A DNA stretch of 64,000 bases. Source: an uncultured Anaerobiospirillum sp. GTDB lineage: Bacteria > Pseudomonadota > Gammaproteobacteria > Enterobacterales > Succinivibrionaceae. Shown piece after piece: positions 36,728-46,406 of this stretch (within the stretch, counting starts at the first letter, position 1; each line of letters begins with the position of its first letter). The notes beneath the pieces were generated by a model that did no database searches, was not told the DNA's origin, and saw nothing but the letters and a program-made list of their open reading frames with translations. Position numbers and translations under genes: made by a program. Location of the stretch: positions 21,486 to 85,485 of the forward strand of contig CALXOW010000007.1 in assembly GCA_944390115.1 (NCBI GenBank), in the 5' to 3' direction.

Positions 36728-37006
36728 CTAAAGAAGATTGCTGTCGCTCACCAAGATGATGTTGCTCTTCGTGTACATGGATACCATGCGGTCATGCAAA
36801 ATGAGATAGCTGCGAGCAGCTGCCACCAACTCAGCATCTTTGCAGCCACGCACAATTTGCAACATATTGGCGTGGATTCGATTCAGATGCTCAACCGACT
36901 GACGGCGAATCTTCTTGCGGAATTGCTCGACCTGAGAAATCTCAGCTGGGCTGAGCTTTCCATTGCGCTTAAATGCTGTAGAGTTACTGAAGGGAGCTGT
37001 TGTAAA
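36728..37006 (-). pseudogene. Truncated paralogue of the adjacent helical protein
   Basis: A minus-strand frame of 92 codons ends at TAG (36728-36730). It contains STAFKRNGKLSPAEISQ, then VRGCKDAELVAAARSYLILH. This parallels the neighbouring protein at 37167-37754 (STFKQEGKLSAADLAQ ... SEIKSAVRDYLPRH), so I read it as the C-terminal half of a tandem duplicate. There is no start codon in the expected place, and an upstream TAA blocks the frame. An internal ATG could give a 45-residue peptide. The palindromic element at 37048-37171 lies between the two copies. Confidence 0.65.
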
Positions 37007-37047
37007 TTAACTTATGCACAATTGTAGTGCGGCATCTTCAGTACCAA

Positions 37048-37171
37048 TCTAGTGACGGAGTTTAAAAGTATTTGCCACAAAGTCTATGTGGTTGAGTGTG
37101 CAACAAACCTCTTATACAAGCCATCAAAGGCCGATTTTGTGCGTTAAAAACTTTTAAACTCCCTCACTAGA
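37048..37171. repeat. 124-bp palindromic element with 22-bp inverted ends
   Basis: Ends at 37048-37069 and 37150-37171 are inverted copies with one mismatch (core GGAGTTTAAAAGT / ACTTTTAAACTCC, outer TCTAGTGA/TCACTAGA). The ~80-bp interior is AT-rich with no coding frame. The right end contains the TAG stop of the neighbouring gene. It looks like a MITE; a very long-looped transcription signal is a less likely reading. Confidence 0.75.
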
Positions 37172-37754
37172 AGGAATCGAGCATGCACAGAAAATGGCTG
37201 ACTTCAGCGCTGTGCTGCGGATCATTGATCAGCGCCTTGAGCTCTTGATGGCGCGGCAGATAGTCACGAACTGCCGACTTAATCTCGGAATCGGCGCTGT
37301 CTTGGACCTGAGCCAACTTAGCCTGCATCTCATCTAAAGTCGCGTTGATCGACGTTAAGAGCGGCTCGATCTCGCTGGCCCCTTGGGCTAAGTCAGCGGC
37401 GCTTAATTTGCCCTCTTGCTTGAAAGTGCTGGATTGAGCTTCGAGCTGACGCCACTCATGACGCAGTTGATGGAACTGCTGCACTAATGGCGACAGTTTG
37501 GACACGCAGTCAAACAGCACCTTACGCTCAGGATCAATGCTATGTAAATAGCCTTTGATACGCTCGGTCAGCTCGCGGCTCTGCTCAGTATTGAGCTCGG
37601 AGCGGTCAGAGAGCGCACACTCCTGTAATAACGAGGCCTCAATTTCTTGGCAACGCTCGGAGTATTCAATGGTCAGGGCAATGACTGGAGCCATAGCCGA
37701 GAAAATCGCTTCCAGTTTGAAGTTTAAATCCCAATTGGTCGGCGCTGTGGTCAT
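37167..37754 (-). CDS. Helical protein of unknown function
   Basis: I do not recognise this 195-residue protein. It is highly charged and predicted almost all-helical with coiled-coil character (QQFHQLRHEWRQLEAQSSTF, INATLDEMQAKLAQVQDS). It has no signal peptide or membrane helix, so it is probably cytoplasmic. GGAGGTCCCT lies just before ATG 37754 (MTTAPTNWDLNF). Its stop codon is within the end of a palindromic element, and a decayed C-terminal paralogue lies beyond that element. Size and helical makeup resemble small secretion or flagellar chaperones, but no motif supports that. Confidence 0.8.
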   Translation of the reverse strand: MTTAPTNWDLNFKLEAIFSAMAPVIALTIEYSERCQEIEASLLQECALSDRSELNTEQSRELTERIKGYLHSIDPERKVLFDCVSKLSPLVQQFHQLRHEWRQLEAQSSTFKQEGKLSAADLAQGASEIEPLLTSINATLDEMQAKLAQVQDSADSEIKSAVRDYLPRHQELKALINDPQHSAEVSHFLCMLDSF

Positions 37755-37985
37755 AGGGACCTCCAAAAGTAGGTGCCGCACCGACGCGCGCAGTGCAGCT
37801 GGGGGAGAAATCTGAACCTATTACTGGCACGCCGCCTGGCACGAAACAGCGCCAAGCTTGCGCTGGTGCTGGTCACAAGACAGCACTTGCATCTCAGTAA
37901 TATCTAGTCATCGGCGGAATTTGTCGCGCATAAATGCCATTTTTAAGACACTAAGGCGCCAAAACAGCTTTCTTGATGACGATAT

Positions 37986-38025
37986 CAAAAAAAGTGCCCG
38001 GCCGCACGGTCGAGCACCTTTTTTT
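37986..38025. terminator. Terminator after lon
   Basis: AAAGTGCCCG/CGAGCACCTT (one mismatch as G-T on the minus strand) with T-tracts on both sides; located immediately past the lon stop. Confidence 0.8.
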
Positions 38026-38028
38026 CAA

Positions 38029-41000
38029 TTAAGCATCATAAGTGGTCATGTCCGGCATCACATCAGGATGTGGTGCTTCGTGGGCGTCGCCTTGTGGGCG
38101 CTCATCACTAGGTTTGCGCTCACTTGGGCCCTTACGCTTCTTCTCAGCCGGAGCGTCGTCGGCGTCGTCGTTTTTAACGGCATTGACCGAACTGTCGGAG
38201 CTATCGCGAATCTCCATATAGTTCTTGTGCTCCTCGGCCTCCATGCGCAGCTTGCGCTGCTTCTCGCGCTTCTCGTAGCCGCTTAAAGTCCACTCCTCCA
38301 TCGTGGTCGGCATGAACTCCTTCGGCTTGAACTCCAAGGCGATATCGAGCACCTCGTCGATAGTCTTGACCGGCACAATGTTGAGGTTCTTGGTGACCTT
38401 CTTTGGAATGTCCCACAGATCCTTCACATTCTCCTGCGGAATGCAGACCGTCTTGACGCCACCGCGTAAGGCCGCCAGGAGTTTCTCCTTTAAGCCGCCG
38501 ATCGGCAGCACGTCACCACGTAAGGTGATCTCACCGGTCATGGCAACATCAGCGCGCACCGGATTGCCGGTTAAGGCACTGGTGATCGCGGTGACCGTGG
38601 CGGTACCAGCTGATGGACCATCCTTCTTGATCGCACCTTCTGGGAAGTGGACGTTGAGATCCACATTCTGGTAGAAGTCAGGCGCCAGGTGGAACGAGCG
38701 CGCATGCGAGCGTACCCAAGCAATCGCGGCAAAGACCGACTCCTTCATTACCGAGCCTAATTGGCCGGTTAACAGGTGGCTGCCCTTACCCTCATTGGCC
38801 ACTACTTCCACTTGGAGCATATCGCCGCCCACTGAGGAAACGCTCAGACCATTGACCACGCCAATGCGATTCTCCTTGAGCTTGGAGGTGAAGTCAAAGC
38901 GCTTTGGACCGATTAACTTCTCGATTTCCTTGACGCCCAGCACCACCTTCTTCGGATTCTTCGGTGGGTTGATCATCAGATCCTTGACCACCTTGCGGCA
39001 CAGCTCAGCGATAATGCGCTCTAAGCTACGCACACCGGCTTCCATGGTGTAGTGCAAGATGAGCTGATTTAAACCGGCATCGGAGATATCAAACTCATCA
39101 GCCGTTAAGCCATTCTTGGTCAACTGCTTCGGCAGCAAGTGCTCACGGGCGATGTGGAACTTCTCATCGGCCGTATAGCTGCTCAGATCGATGATCTCCA
39201 TACGATCGCGCAGGGCCGGTGGGATGTTATAGCTGTTGGCGGTGGCAATAAAGAGCACATGCGACAGATCGTACTCAAGGTCGACATAGTTGTCGTTGAA
39301 GCTCTTGTTTTGCTCTGGGTCTAAGACCTCGAGCAAGGCCGCCGAAATATCGCCGTGCTGGGTACTGCCTGAGACCTTGTCGATCTCATCTAACAAGAAC
39401 AGCGGGTTGTTGGCCTCGCACTTGATCATGTTCTGGATGATACGACCTGGCATCGCACCGATATAGGTACGACGGTGACCGCGAATTTCGGATTCATCGT
39501 ACATACCGCCTAAGGCCACGCGCACATACTTACGGCCGGTGGCTTGGGCAATCGAGGCGGCCAGCGAGGTCTTACCGATACCTGGAGGGCCCATTAAGCA
39601 CAGGATTTGACCGTTGGCGTCTTGGGTCTTTTCCTTGCGGGTTTGTACCGCTAAGAACTCCAAGATGCGGTCCTTAACCTTCTCTAAACCGTAGTGCTGC
39701 GACTCCAAGATCTCCTTGGCCTTTTGCAGATCACGGTTCAATGGGGTGCTGAAATGCCATGGGATCGAGAATAAGGTGTCGATATAATTGCGCACCATCG
39801 AGTTTTCGCCGCTGTTCACCGACATCACGGCGAGGCGCGAAATTTCCTTTTGCAGGCGATTGATGACTTCAATTGGCGCGTCAAAACCTTGCAGCTTATT
39901 GCGATACTCTTCAATGTCGTTGGAATCATCCACGTGCATATTGAGTTCGCGCTTGATCGCCTTGAGCTGCTCGTTTAAGTAGAAGTCACGCTGCGAGCGC
40001 TCCATGGCGCTGCGGGCATCTTCGGCAATCTTCTTATCAACCTCAGCCTTGTAGGAGAAGTTATTTAAGTAAGCGATGATCGCCTTAGCACGGGCAACTG
40101 GGTCAAGCGACTCGAGCACATACTTCTTATCAAAGTATGGTAAGAGCAGAATCTGGGCTAAGCCATCGGTCATGAGGCTCAACGAGGACTGCTCGCGAAT
40201 CGAGCTTAACATCTCGCTTGGGATCGTCTTGTCGACGATGGTACGCCCACCGTGACTTTGCACCTCTAAGGCGGTGTCTAAGGCCGAACGCAAGGCCTCA
40301 ACATAGCGCCGCTCAATTAAGGAGTCGACTTCCTGCTCGTTTAAGCACTCGACTTCGACATGGCGCACCGTGCTCGATGGCTCGTCGATAATGCGGCGAA
40401 TACAGATACGCTGATAGCCGCGAATGGTAGCGCGGTACTGTTCCTTTTCGTTGTAGGAGCCATTTAAGACGCGGGCTAACACACCGATGCGGCTTAAGTC
40501 CTCACGATTAGGGCGGCCCCCTGGGACCTCAACTAACTGCGAGAAAACGGCAACGCCCTTAGTCGAAGCCAAGGCCTCTTCTAAAGCGTGAGCCGTGCTT
40601 TCACGAGCGGCAATGAGCTGCACGTTGGCCGCTGGGGTGATGATAATCGAGCGTAAGGTGACCAGTGGGAAGGTGCCTACGACCTTATCCTTGGTATCGT
40701 TGGTGGCATCTGCGACCACCACGTCGTCGCCTTCGGACTTGCGCTCTGACTTATCGCCCTCAGTATCCTTAGCCGGGCTTGGGACGCCTACGGCGTCATC
40801 AGAGCCGCTCTTTTGCTGTTTGGATTCAGCTGCGACCATAGCGCTGACTTCCTCAGGGGTAAGCTCGCGTGGTACCTCGAGATTGGCTACGCCGGAGCCG
40901 CTGTCGGTCTGTGCGGCGACCGCAGGCTCAGTACCTGCTGGCTTCTTGGCCTCAGGCTTGGTGACTTCCGTCTTACCCTTCTTGCCCGCAGGCTTCTTCG

Positions 41001-41031
41001 CCTTAGTATTGTCGTCGTTAATTTGTGACAT
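38029..41031 (-). CDS. lon: ATP-dependent protease Lon with long disordered ends
   Basis: Lon is a hexameric AAA+ protease that degrades misfolded and regulatory proteins. This 1000-residue form exceeds E. coli Lon (784). Residues 1-118 are Lys/Ala/Pro/Glu/Ser-rich, the LON domain starts near 120 (GTFPLVTLRSIIITP), Walker A is GPPGIGKTS (near 485), Walker B FLLDEIDKV, and the Ser-Lys dyad is in DGPSAGTA (near 808) and GGLKEKLLAA (near 848). About 80 charged residues follow the protease domain. ATG 41031 (MSQINDDN) is chosen; the Shine-Dalgarno is weak. It is last in tig-clpP-clpX-lon. Confidence 0.93.
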   Translation of the reverse strand: MSQINDDNTKAKKPAGKKGKTEVTKPEAKKPAGTEPAVAAQTDSGSGVANLEVPRELTPEEVSAMVAAESKQQKSGSDDAVGVPSPAKDTEGDKSERKSEGDDVVVADATNDTKDKVVGTFPLVTLRSIIITPAANVQLIAARESTAHALEEALASTKGVAVFSQLVEVPGGRPNREDLSRIGVLARVLNGSYNEKEQYRATIRGYQRICIRRIIDEPSSTVRHVEVECLNEQEVDSLIERRYVEALRSALDTALEVQSHGGRTIVDKTIPSEMLSSIREQSSLSLMTDGLAQILLLPYFDKKYVLESLDPVARAKAIIAYLNNFSYKAEVDKKIAEDARSAMERSQRDFYLNEQLKAIKRELNMHVDDSNDIEEYRNKLQGFDAPIEVINRLQKEISRLAVMSVNSGENSMVRNYIDTLFSIPWHFSTPLNRDLQKAKEILESQHYGLEKVKDRILEFLAVQTRKEKTQDANGQILCLMGPPGIGKTSLAASIAQATGRKYVRVALGGMYDESEIRGHRRTYIGAMPGRIIQNMIKCEANNPLFLLDEIDKVSGSTQHGDISAALLEVLDPEQNKSFNDNYVDLEYDLSHVLFIATANSYNIPPALRDRMEIIDLSSYTADEKFHIAREHLLPKQLTKNGLTADEFDISDAGLNQLILHYTMEAGVRSLERIIAELCRKVVKDLMINPPKNPKKVVLGVKEIEKLIGPKRFDFTSKLKENRIGVVNGLSVSSVGGDMLQVEVVANEGKGSHLLTGQLGSVMKESVFAAIAWVRSHARSFHLAPDFYQNVDLNVHFPEGAIKKDGPSAGTATVTAITSALTGNPVRADVAMTGEITLRGDVLPIGGLKEKLLAALRGGVKTVCIPQENVKDLWDIPKKVTKNLNIVPVKTIDEVLDIALEFKPKEFMPTTMEEWTLSGYEKREKQRKLRMEAEEHKNYMEIRDSSDSSVNAVKNDDADDAPAEKKRKGPSERKPSDERPQGDAHEAPHPDVMPDMTTYDA

Positions 41032-41304
41032 TAATGCTTGCACTCTCAGTTGGATTAAGGCTAGGAAAAAGCCTAGCACTCAGAGTGGGGGCGCGTCCGC
41101 CGACACCTGTCCCTACTTTGTGTTTGTTACTGGTGCCCAGGCCCGCGCTCCAAAATCTTGCTGGTGCGGCCGTGCGCCAACCGCTGATAAGCTTGCTAAC
41201 CGCTTTTACGCGCGCGCGCCCACCGCTGATAGACAGTGAGCTAGCTGCTGACGGGCAGTGAGCGCACCTTTTTTTTTTTCGCTCGCGCCCACTGCTTGTT
41301 AGCG
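41032..41304. other. clpX-lon intergenic region
   Basis: About 270 bp. It contains repeated GCTGATA/GACAGTGAGC-type short repeats (41180-41262) and an 11-T run at 41270-41280 next to GCAGTGAGCGC, terminator-like on the plus strand only. I cannot define the lon promoter. Confidence 0.4.
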
Positions 41305-42573
41305 TTAGCTGACTAAGGCCGAATCAGTCTTAATTACGACTGGCTCTTCGTCCTTGCGCACCGTGTCCTCGTTGACTAAGACCTTCTTGACGTCGTGGAC
41401 CGAAGGTATGTCATACATGGTGTTTAACAGAATATTTTCTACGACCGAGCGTAAGCCACGGGCACCGGTGTGACGCTCGATGGAGGTATCGGCAATCGCA
41501 CCTAAGGCCTCTGGGGTGAACTCAAGATCCACGCCCTCAAGCTTGAAGATAGTCTGGTACTGTTTGACCACCGCGTTCTTAGGCTCGGTTAAGATGCGTA
41601 CCAGCTGCTCGCGGTTTAACTCCTGTAAAGCCGAGATAACCGGCAGACGGCCTACGAACTCAGGGATGATACCGAACTTAACTAAGTCGTCTGGCTCAAC
41701 GCGCTTGAACTTTTCGGTCAAGGTCAGCTCTTCGTCCTTGGTCTTAACCTCGGCACCAAAGCCGATACCGGCGTTGGTCGACAGACGCTTGTCCACAATC
41801 TTCTCTAAGCCATCGAAGGCGCCGCCGCAGATAAAGAGGATCTGCGAGGTATCAACTTCGATCATCGGCTGGTTCGGGTGCTTACGACCGCCACTAGGTG
41901 GCACCGAAGCGACCGTGCCCTCAATTAACTTGAGCAGAGCTTGCTGGACGCCTTCGCCCGAGACATCGCGCGTAATCGATGGGTTCTCGCTCTTGCGGGC
42001 GATCTTATCGATCTCGTCGATGTAGATAATGCCCTTTTGGGCCTTCTCGACATTGCCATCGCACGAGTTGAGCAGACGTACGATCACATTTTCCACGTCC
42101 TCACCGACGTAACCGGCCTCAGTTAAGGTGGTGGCATCAGAGATCGCAAACGGCACCTTTAAGAAGCGCGCTAAGGTCTGCACCAGCAAGGTCTTACCCG
42201 AACCGGTTGGGCCAATCATCAAGATATTGGACTTACCCAGCTCGACATCGTCGGCCTCGGCGTGGGCGGCGTGCTTTAAGCGCTTGTAGTGGTTATAAAC
42301 CGCGACCGACAGCACCTTCTTGGCGTCGTCTTGACCAATGACGTATTGGTCTAAGTGCTCGGCCATTTCGTGTGGCGTTGGGATGTTCTCTAAGTCGATA
42401 TAGCCCGGATCTTCCTTATCTTGGGCGTTCTTTTTCTTGAGCTTGACGATCTCAGCGCAACGCTCAACGCAATCAGAGCAAATGCAGTAACCCGACGACG
42501 ATTGGATCAGGGCACGGTTCGGACTTGCCGGTTCGCCACAAAAGAGGCAAAAATTCTTTTTCTTATCAGGCAT
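41305..42573 (-). CDS. clpX: ClpX ATPase of the ClpXP protease
   Basis: ClpX unfolds tagged substrates and feeds them to ClpP. The 422-residue protein has the N-terminal C4 zinc-binding domain ([10 protein letters not shown] ... [10 protein letters not shown]), Walker A GPTGSGKT, pore loop GYVGEDVE, Walker [11 protein letters not shown] and sensor-2 [10 protein letters not shown]. Length matches E. coli ClpX (424); unlike its partners ClpP and Lon here, it has no added tails. Start ATG 42573 lies 20 bp after the clpP stop with GGAG upstream, so clpP and clpX are co-transcribed. Confidence 0.97.
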   Translation of the reverse strand: MPDKKKNFCLFCGEPASPNRALIQSSSGYCICSDCVERCAEIVKLKKKNAQDKEDPGYIDLENIPTPHEMAEHLDQYVIGQDDAKKVLSVAVYNHYKRLKHAAHAEADDVELGKSNILMIGPTGSGKTLLVQTLARFLKVPFAISDATTLTEAGYVGEDVENVIVRLLNSCDGNVEKAQKGIIYIDEIDKIARKSENPSITRDVSGEGVQQALLKLIEGTVASVPPSGGRKHPNQPMIEVDTSQILFICGGAFDGLEKIVDKRLSTNAGIGFGAEVKTKDEELTLTEKFKRVEPDDLVKFGIIPEFVGRLPVISALQELNREQLVRILTEPKNAVVKQYQTIFKLEGVDLEFTPEALGAIADTSIERHTGARGLRSVVENILLNTMYDIPSVHDVKKVLVNEDTVRKDEEPVVIKTDSALVS

Positions 42574-42593
42574 TGCTACCTCTCCTCCGTCGC

Positions 42594-43850
42594 TTACTTC
42601 TTGGTCTGATTGTTACGCTTGCCCTTAGGGGCAGCAGCGGTGCGGTTATTACGGCCTGGAGCTACTTGCCCTGGCATCATACCTGGCACTTGGCCTGGGA
42701 CTTGACCTGGCACCTGTCCGGCAACTTGGCCCGGAACTTGGCCTGGCACTTGACCAGGCATCGCCCCTGGCATTTGATTTGGCATTTGCCCCGGCATTGG
42801 CCAAGGCATACCAGTCATCGGGTTAATCGGTGGCGTCATCATGCCAGGCACGGCGGCACTGCTCGGCAATCCGGCTTGCATAAAAGCCTGCATGACTGGG
42901 TTCATGCCCTGCGGCATCATCTGGCCATTCATGGGGGCCATGCCATTCATGAGATAAGGATTGGTCACGCCCATCATATTAGGCACATCAGCGGTATTGG
43001 TCGGCTGACCAGCTGGTGCCTGCGGCACTAAGGTGGTCTCAGCAGGCTCGGCCTTAGCTTCAGCCTTAGTCTCGCTCTTGGACTTGTCCTCAGCCTTATC
43101 CTCTGGCTTGTCCTCGCCTTGAGCCTCACTGGCACCGCCGCTTGGGTCAGTTACGTCCGGAGCGGGAAAAAAAGTGCCGCTAGGCCCCCCGTTAGGGTCA
43201 GTCGGATCTGGGCGTTCAATCGGCTTATCACCACGGTGCATGATCACTTGATCGATTAAGCCATAGGCTAAGGCCTCACCTGCACCCATGAAGTTATCGC
43301 GCTCGCAATCGGCCATCACCTTCTCTAAAGGCTGGCCGGTGTTTTGAGCCAAGATCATAGCCAAGGTCTGCTTGGTGCGCTCGGTTTCACGGGCGTGGAT
43401 CATAATATCGGTAGCCTGGCCCTTATAGCCACCTAATGGTTGGTGAATCATGATGCGGGCATGCGGCAGCGCAATACGCTTACCCTTAGCGCCACCTGCT
43501 AATAAGAAGGCACCCATCGAGCAAGCTTGGCCTAAGCACAGGGTGCAGACATCAGGCTTGATGTACTGCATCGTGTCGTAGATCGCCATACCAGCGGTCA
43601 CAACACCGCCTGGGCTATTGATATAGAGGTAGATGTCCTTATTAGGATCGTCGGACTCTAAGAACAGAAGCTGGGCGATGACCAGATCGGCCATGCGATC
43701 TTCGACCTCACCAGTTAAAAAGATCACGCGATCCTTTAACATGCGCGAGTAAATATCAAAGGAACGCTCGCCGCGCCCCGTCTGCTCGATCACCATCGGA
43801 ACGAGGGTGGACATTCTGGTTTGAAGGTCGATGACTGACATGTCTGACAT
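42594..43850 (-). CDS. clpP: ClpP protease subunit with a 211-residue C-terminal extension
   Basis: Residues 1-207 are a complete ClpP serine peptidase. The triad is Ser111 (GQACSMGA), His136 (IMIHQPLGG) and Asp185 (CERDNFMG), matching E. coli precursor numbering. E. coli ClpP ends near residue 207; this protein continues to 418. The extension has a Pro/Gly/Asp linker, an acidic/Lys-rich part (about 240-275), a Met/Asn/Pro-rich part (290-350), a repeat of PGQV/PGQM (352-397) coded by a 12-bp DNA repeat (about 42655-42800), and a basic end ([20 protein letters not shown]). There is no frameshift: the frame runs on through the tail. The ClpX-docking face of the ring carries the C-termini, so the tail may bear on partner binding. 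Confidence 0.93.
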   Translation of the reverse strand: MSDMSVIDLQTRMSTLVPMVIEQTGRGERSFDIYSRMLKDRVIFLTGEVEDRMADLVIAQLLFLESDDPNKDIYLYINSPGGVVTAGMAIYDTMQYIKPDVCTLCLGQACSMGAFLLAGGAKGKRIALPHARIMIHQPLGGYKGQATDIMIHARETERTKQTLAMILAQNTGQPLEKVMADCERDNFMGAGEALAYGLIDQVIMHRGDKPIERPDPTDPNGGPSGTFFPAPDVTDPSGGASEAQGEDKPEDKAEDKSKSETKAEAKAEPAETTLVPQAPAGQPTNTADVPNMMGVTNPYLMNGMAPMNGQMMPQGMNPVMQAFMQAGLPSSAAVPGMMTPPINPMTGMPWPMPGQMPNQMPGAMPGQVPGQVPGQVAGQVPGQVPGQVPGMMPGQVAPGRNNRTAAAPKGKRNNQTKK

Positions 43851-44351
43851 GAAAGCACAGCTCCAAAGAAATTAGGACCAAGAACCAAAAGCTGACGCCT
43901 TTAGCTCTCACTTGCCACAAGGCAACGTCGCCTTATGGGTATGCCCCAGTGAGCAAGGCATACTTGCATCTTAATTGAAATCTTAGGCGATGGCACAAAA
44001 AGGGCGCTTAAGGCACAACTTTTTGCACCACCCCTGCCATCAACCAAATGATTAATGGCCTAGGATAACCCCGACAGAGCTCAAAGCAGTCAAGCGGCGC
44101 CCCAAAAAGCGCGTGCTGCCCAGAGCTCTTCTCAAAGAGCCCCAAGTGCGGCAACGGCGGCCAAGAGGCGATTACAGCAAGGACTAGACCGAAACGGCTC
44201 ATCCTGTCCCAACACCTTTGAGCTCTGGCGGTGCTAGAGAAAAAAAGTGCCCAAGTCCGTTGGGAGAGGGCACTTTTTAAGGTGCAGGCGCGCGCCTGCA
44301 CCCGAGCAAAATCAGCGGTTAAGAGCGAAGTTGCTCTCAGAGAACAAGCTC
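43851..44351. other. tig-clpP intergenic region
   Basis: About 500 bp. It holds the tig terminator (44239-44279) and, nearer clpP, small inverted repeats (GCCTTGCTCACTGGGGCATA region). A clpP promoter is expected here but I could not settle on hexamers. No coding frame looks real. Confidence 0.5.
44239..44279 (-). terminator. Intrinsic terminator after tig
   Basis: AAAAAGTGCCC/GGGCACTTTTTTT with a 15-nt loop on the minus strand, 73 bp after the tig stop. Confidence 0.85.
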
Positions 44352-45779
44352 TTAGGCCTGCTGCTCAGTTGGGTACCACTTCTTAGTTAAGTCCTGATTA
44401 CGGGTAGCCAGCTCCTTCTCCTGAGCGGCGATCAGCTCTAAGGCAGACTTGTAATCGGTGACCTTCTCAGCAACGGTGACTAAGTTGCACAGGTTCTGAT
44501 ATAACTTGTGGTTGATGCACATATTGCGCACGGTGTTCATCTCAGCCTGATCGTCGCGGATTGCTTCCTTGTACTTCTCAGGCTCGTCGAACATAACCGA
44601 ACGCTGCTCAATGTAAGCGTTGAGCTCATCATCGGAGATCGAGTCGATGTTCAGGGCACCTAACTCCTTTAAGTCCTCCAGTAACATGGAGTTGAGGAAT
44701 AAGGAGAGGGAGCCTGGGATCAGCATTGGCTTGAGGACCTCAAATAACCGAGCATCCTTGGCCGAAGGCTTCTGACCACGCAGAATGTTTTCCTTGATGT
44801 GCTGCTCAACGTGAGCATCGAGCTCGGACTTGCTTGGCTGGAACAGATCATAGCCATAGTGAGCCATAATCTTGTCAAAGACTGCGTTGAGGTTGTAGTG
44901 CTCAGACTGCATGTCAGCCTGGACTAACAGCTGCTTCTTTAACTCTGCCATGAACTGATCAACGGTCTTGTCCTCTTCGTAGCCGAACTTCTTGATGAAC
45001 TCAGCGTCGATCTCAGGCAGCTTGCGCAGTAACAGGTTCTTGACGTTGATCTTGAAGGTAGCCTTAGCACCACGTAATTCTTCGGCAACGTAGTCCTCTG
45101 GGAAGGTGCACTCGATCTCAAATTGATCGCCAACCTTGTGGCCTACGATCTGCTCGCAGAAGCCTGGGATCATGGAAGTGCGACCCATATCGAGCTTGAA
45201 GTCCTGAGCCGAACCGCGCTCAAAGGCAACACCGTCACGGAAGCCCTCAAAGTCGATCGTAACTTCGCAATCCTTCTCGGTTACGGTGGCACCCTCTGGA
45301 GCTGGCTCTAAGGTCGAGTATTGAGTACGTAAGTTATCGAGGGTGGTCTTGACATCCTCGTCGCTGACTTCGATCTTCAATGGCTCGAAGGTGACCTCCT
45401 TGGCCTCAGCGATATTGAGCTGAGGGATAACGGTCACGATGCAAGTAAGCTTGTACTCGGCATCAGGCTGGAGAGCAGGGATCTCAGTAATCTCAGGATG
45501 GATCTGCTTGTTCAGGTTCAAGCCTAAGGATTGAGCTTGCTCAGGCAGAGCCTGAATTGCAACATTCAGGATCTCCTCTAAAGCCTCGCTATTGATGCTG
45601 TAGCTGTAGCGCTGCATCAGCACGCTCTTTGGGACGTGGCCCTTACGGAAACCATCAACACGGGCACCTTGAGCAAACTTATTGAAGCTCTTTTGATACT
45701 CCTTCTTAACCACATCAACAGGTACAACCAGCTCAACAGTAGCCTTGTTACCTACAGTCTTAATAATGTTAGCCTGCAT
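44352..45779 (-). CDS. tig: Trigger factor (ribosome-bound chaperone)
   Basis: Trigger factor binds the ribosomal exit tunnel and shields nascent chains. The 475-residue protein has the N-terminal ribosome-binding domain with the signature region GFRKGHVPKSVL (G-F-R-x-G-x-x-P), an FKBP-type peptidyl-prolyl isomerase domain (DCEVTIDFEGFRDGVAFERG...) and a helical C-terminal domain. It is about 40 residues longer than E. coli Tig (432), mostly in the C-terminal arms. It precedes clpP-clpX-lon, the usual order, but its own terminator suggests separate transcription from clpP. Confidence 0.96.
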   Translation of the reverse strand: MQANIIKTVGNKATVELVVPVDVVKKEYQKSFNKFAQGARVDGFRKGHVPKSVLMQRYSYSINSEALEEILNVAIQALPEQAQSLGLNLNKQIHPEITEIPALQPDAEYKLTCIVTVIPQLNIAEAKEVTFEPLKIEVSDEDVKTTLDNLRTQYSTLEPAPEGATVTEKDCEVTIDFEGFRDGVAFERGSAQDFKLDMGRTSMIPGFCEQIVGHKVGDQFEIECTFPEDYVAEELRGAKATFKINVKNLLLRKLPEIDAEFIKKFGYEEDKTVDQFMAELKKQLLVQADMQSEHYNLNAVFDKIMAHYGYDLFQPSKSELDAHVEQHIKENILRGQKPSAKDARLFEVLKPMLIPGSLSLFLNSMLLEDLKELGALNIDSISDDELNAYIEQRSVMFDEPEKYKEAIRDDQAEMNTVRNMCINHKLYQNLCNLVTVAEKVTDYKSALELIAAQEKELATRNQDLTKKWYPTEQQA

Positions 45780-46182
45780 TCTAAAACCTCAAAATACCGA
45801 GTGCAGTAAGCTATGAACTCTATCCTTGGTTACAAGCACGACCAAGGCACTCTCTATTACTTGCAGCACCAAGTCGCAGTTCTGTGCTCGCATCGAACTG
45901 ATGATCTAACATGGGGGCAGCGCCCGCCACTTTAAAGGCTCAATACCCCAAAAAGAAAGAATTTTTTCTTTTTTGCCCTAGGGGGTAGCAACCTCTAGCA
46001 CAAAACGGCCACTTGGTGCCCCAAGCGCCGTGACCTCGCGCAAGAGCTTGCGCTAAGTCCACAAAACCTAGCGATTATAATCGCTAAGCCGATTAATTGC
46101 CATAATTACGGGCGACAATGCCCGGCGTTTGTCCCCAACACCCGCCTTGGCGGCAAGACCGCCCTGAGAAGAGCGCACCGGG

Positions 46183-46281
46183 GGCAAGAGCACACTGAGG
46201 CCGTGGACGCACATGGGCAAGAGTGCACTTAGGGCAAGAGCCCACCGGGGCAGGAGCGCGCCGGGGCAGGAGCACACTGGT
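46183..46281. repeat. 16-17-bp GC-rich tandem repeat, about 6 copies
   Basis: Units of the form GGCAAGAGCACACTGA / GGCAGGAGCGCGCCGG start at about 46183, 46199, 46216, 46233, 46249 and 46265, between tig and the GH84 gene. Period and sequence drift slightly. Confidence 0.7.
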
Positions 46282-46315
46282 CCCACGCTTTCATTGGGCT
46301 AAGTCTGCGCGCCTG

Positions 46316-46344
46316 TTGACACAGCGCGGCGGCAATTTCACAAT
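46316..46344 (+). promoter_or_regulatory. Candidate promoter for the GH84 gene
   Basis: Perfect TTGACA (46316-46321), 17-bp spacer, CACAAT (46339-46344), about 63 bp before the start codon. It lies just past the tandem repeat array. Confidence 0.5.
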
Positions 46345-46406
46345 TACATCACAAGGTGCGCCCTACAAGGGGGCGTAGTCACAGGATGTTTTGGGAGCGA
46401 AATTTC

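Noticed and set aside
36794-37027. 77-codon plus-strand frame
   Set aside because: It is antisense to the decayed paralogue, whose minus-strand frame matches the neighbouring gene.
40595-41239. 214-codon plus-strand frame opposite the lon N-terminus
   Set aside because: Antisense of the Lon low-complexity region; the minus-strand frame continues into a full Lon protein.
42525-43031. Plus-strand frame rich in WHLTWHL repeats
   Set aside because: It is the antisense of the clpP PGQ repeat; the composition follows from the 12-bp DNA repeat.
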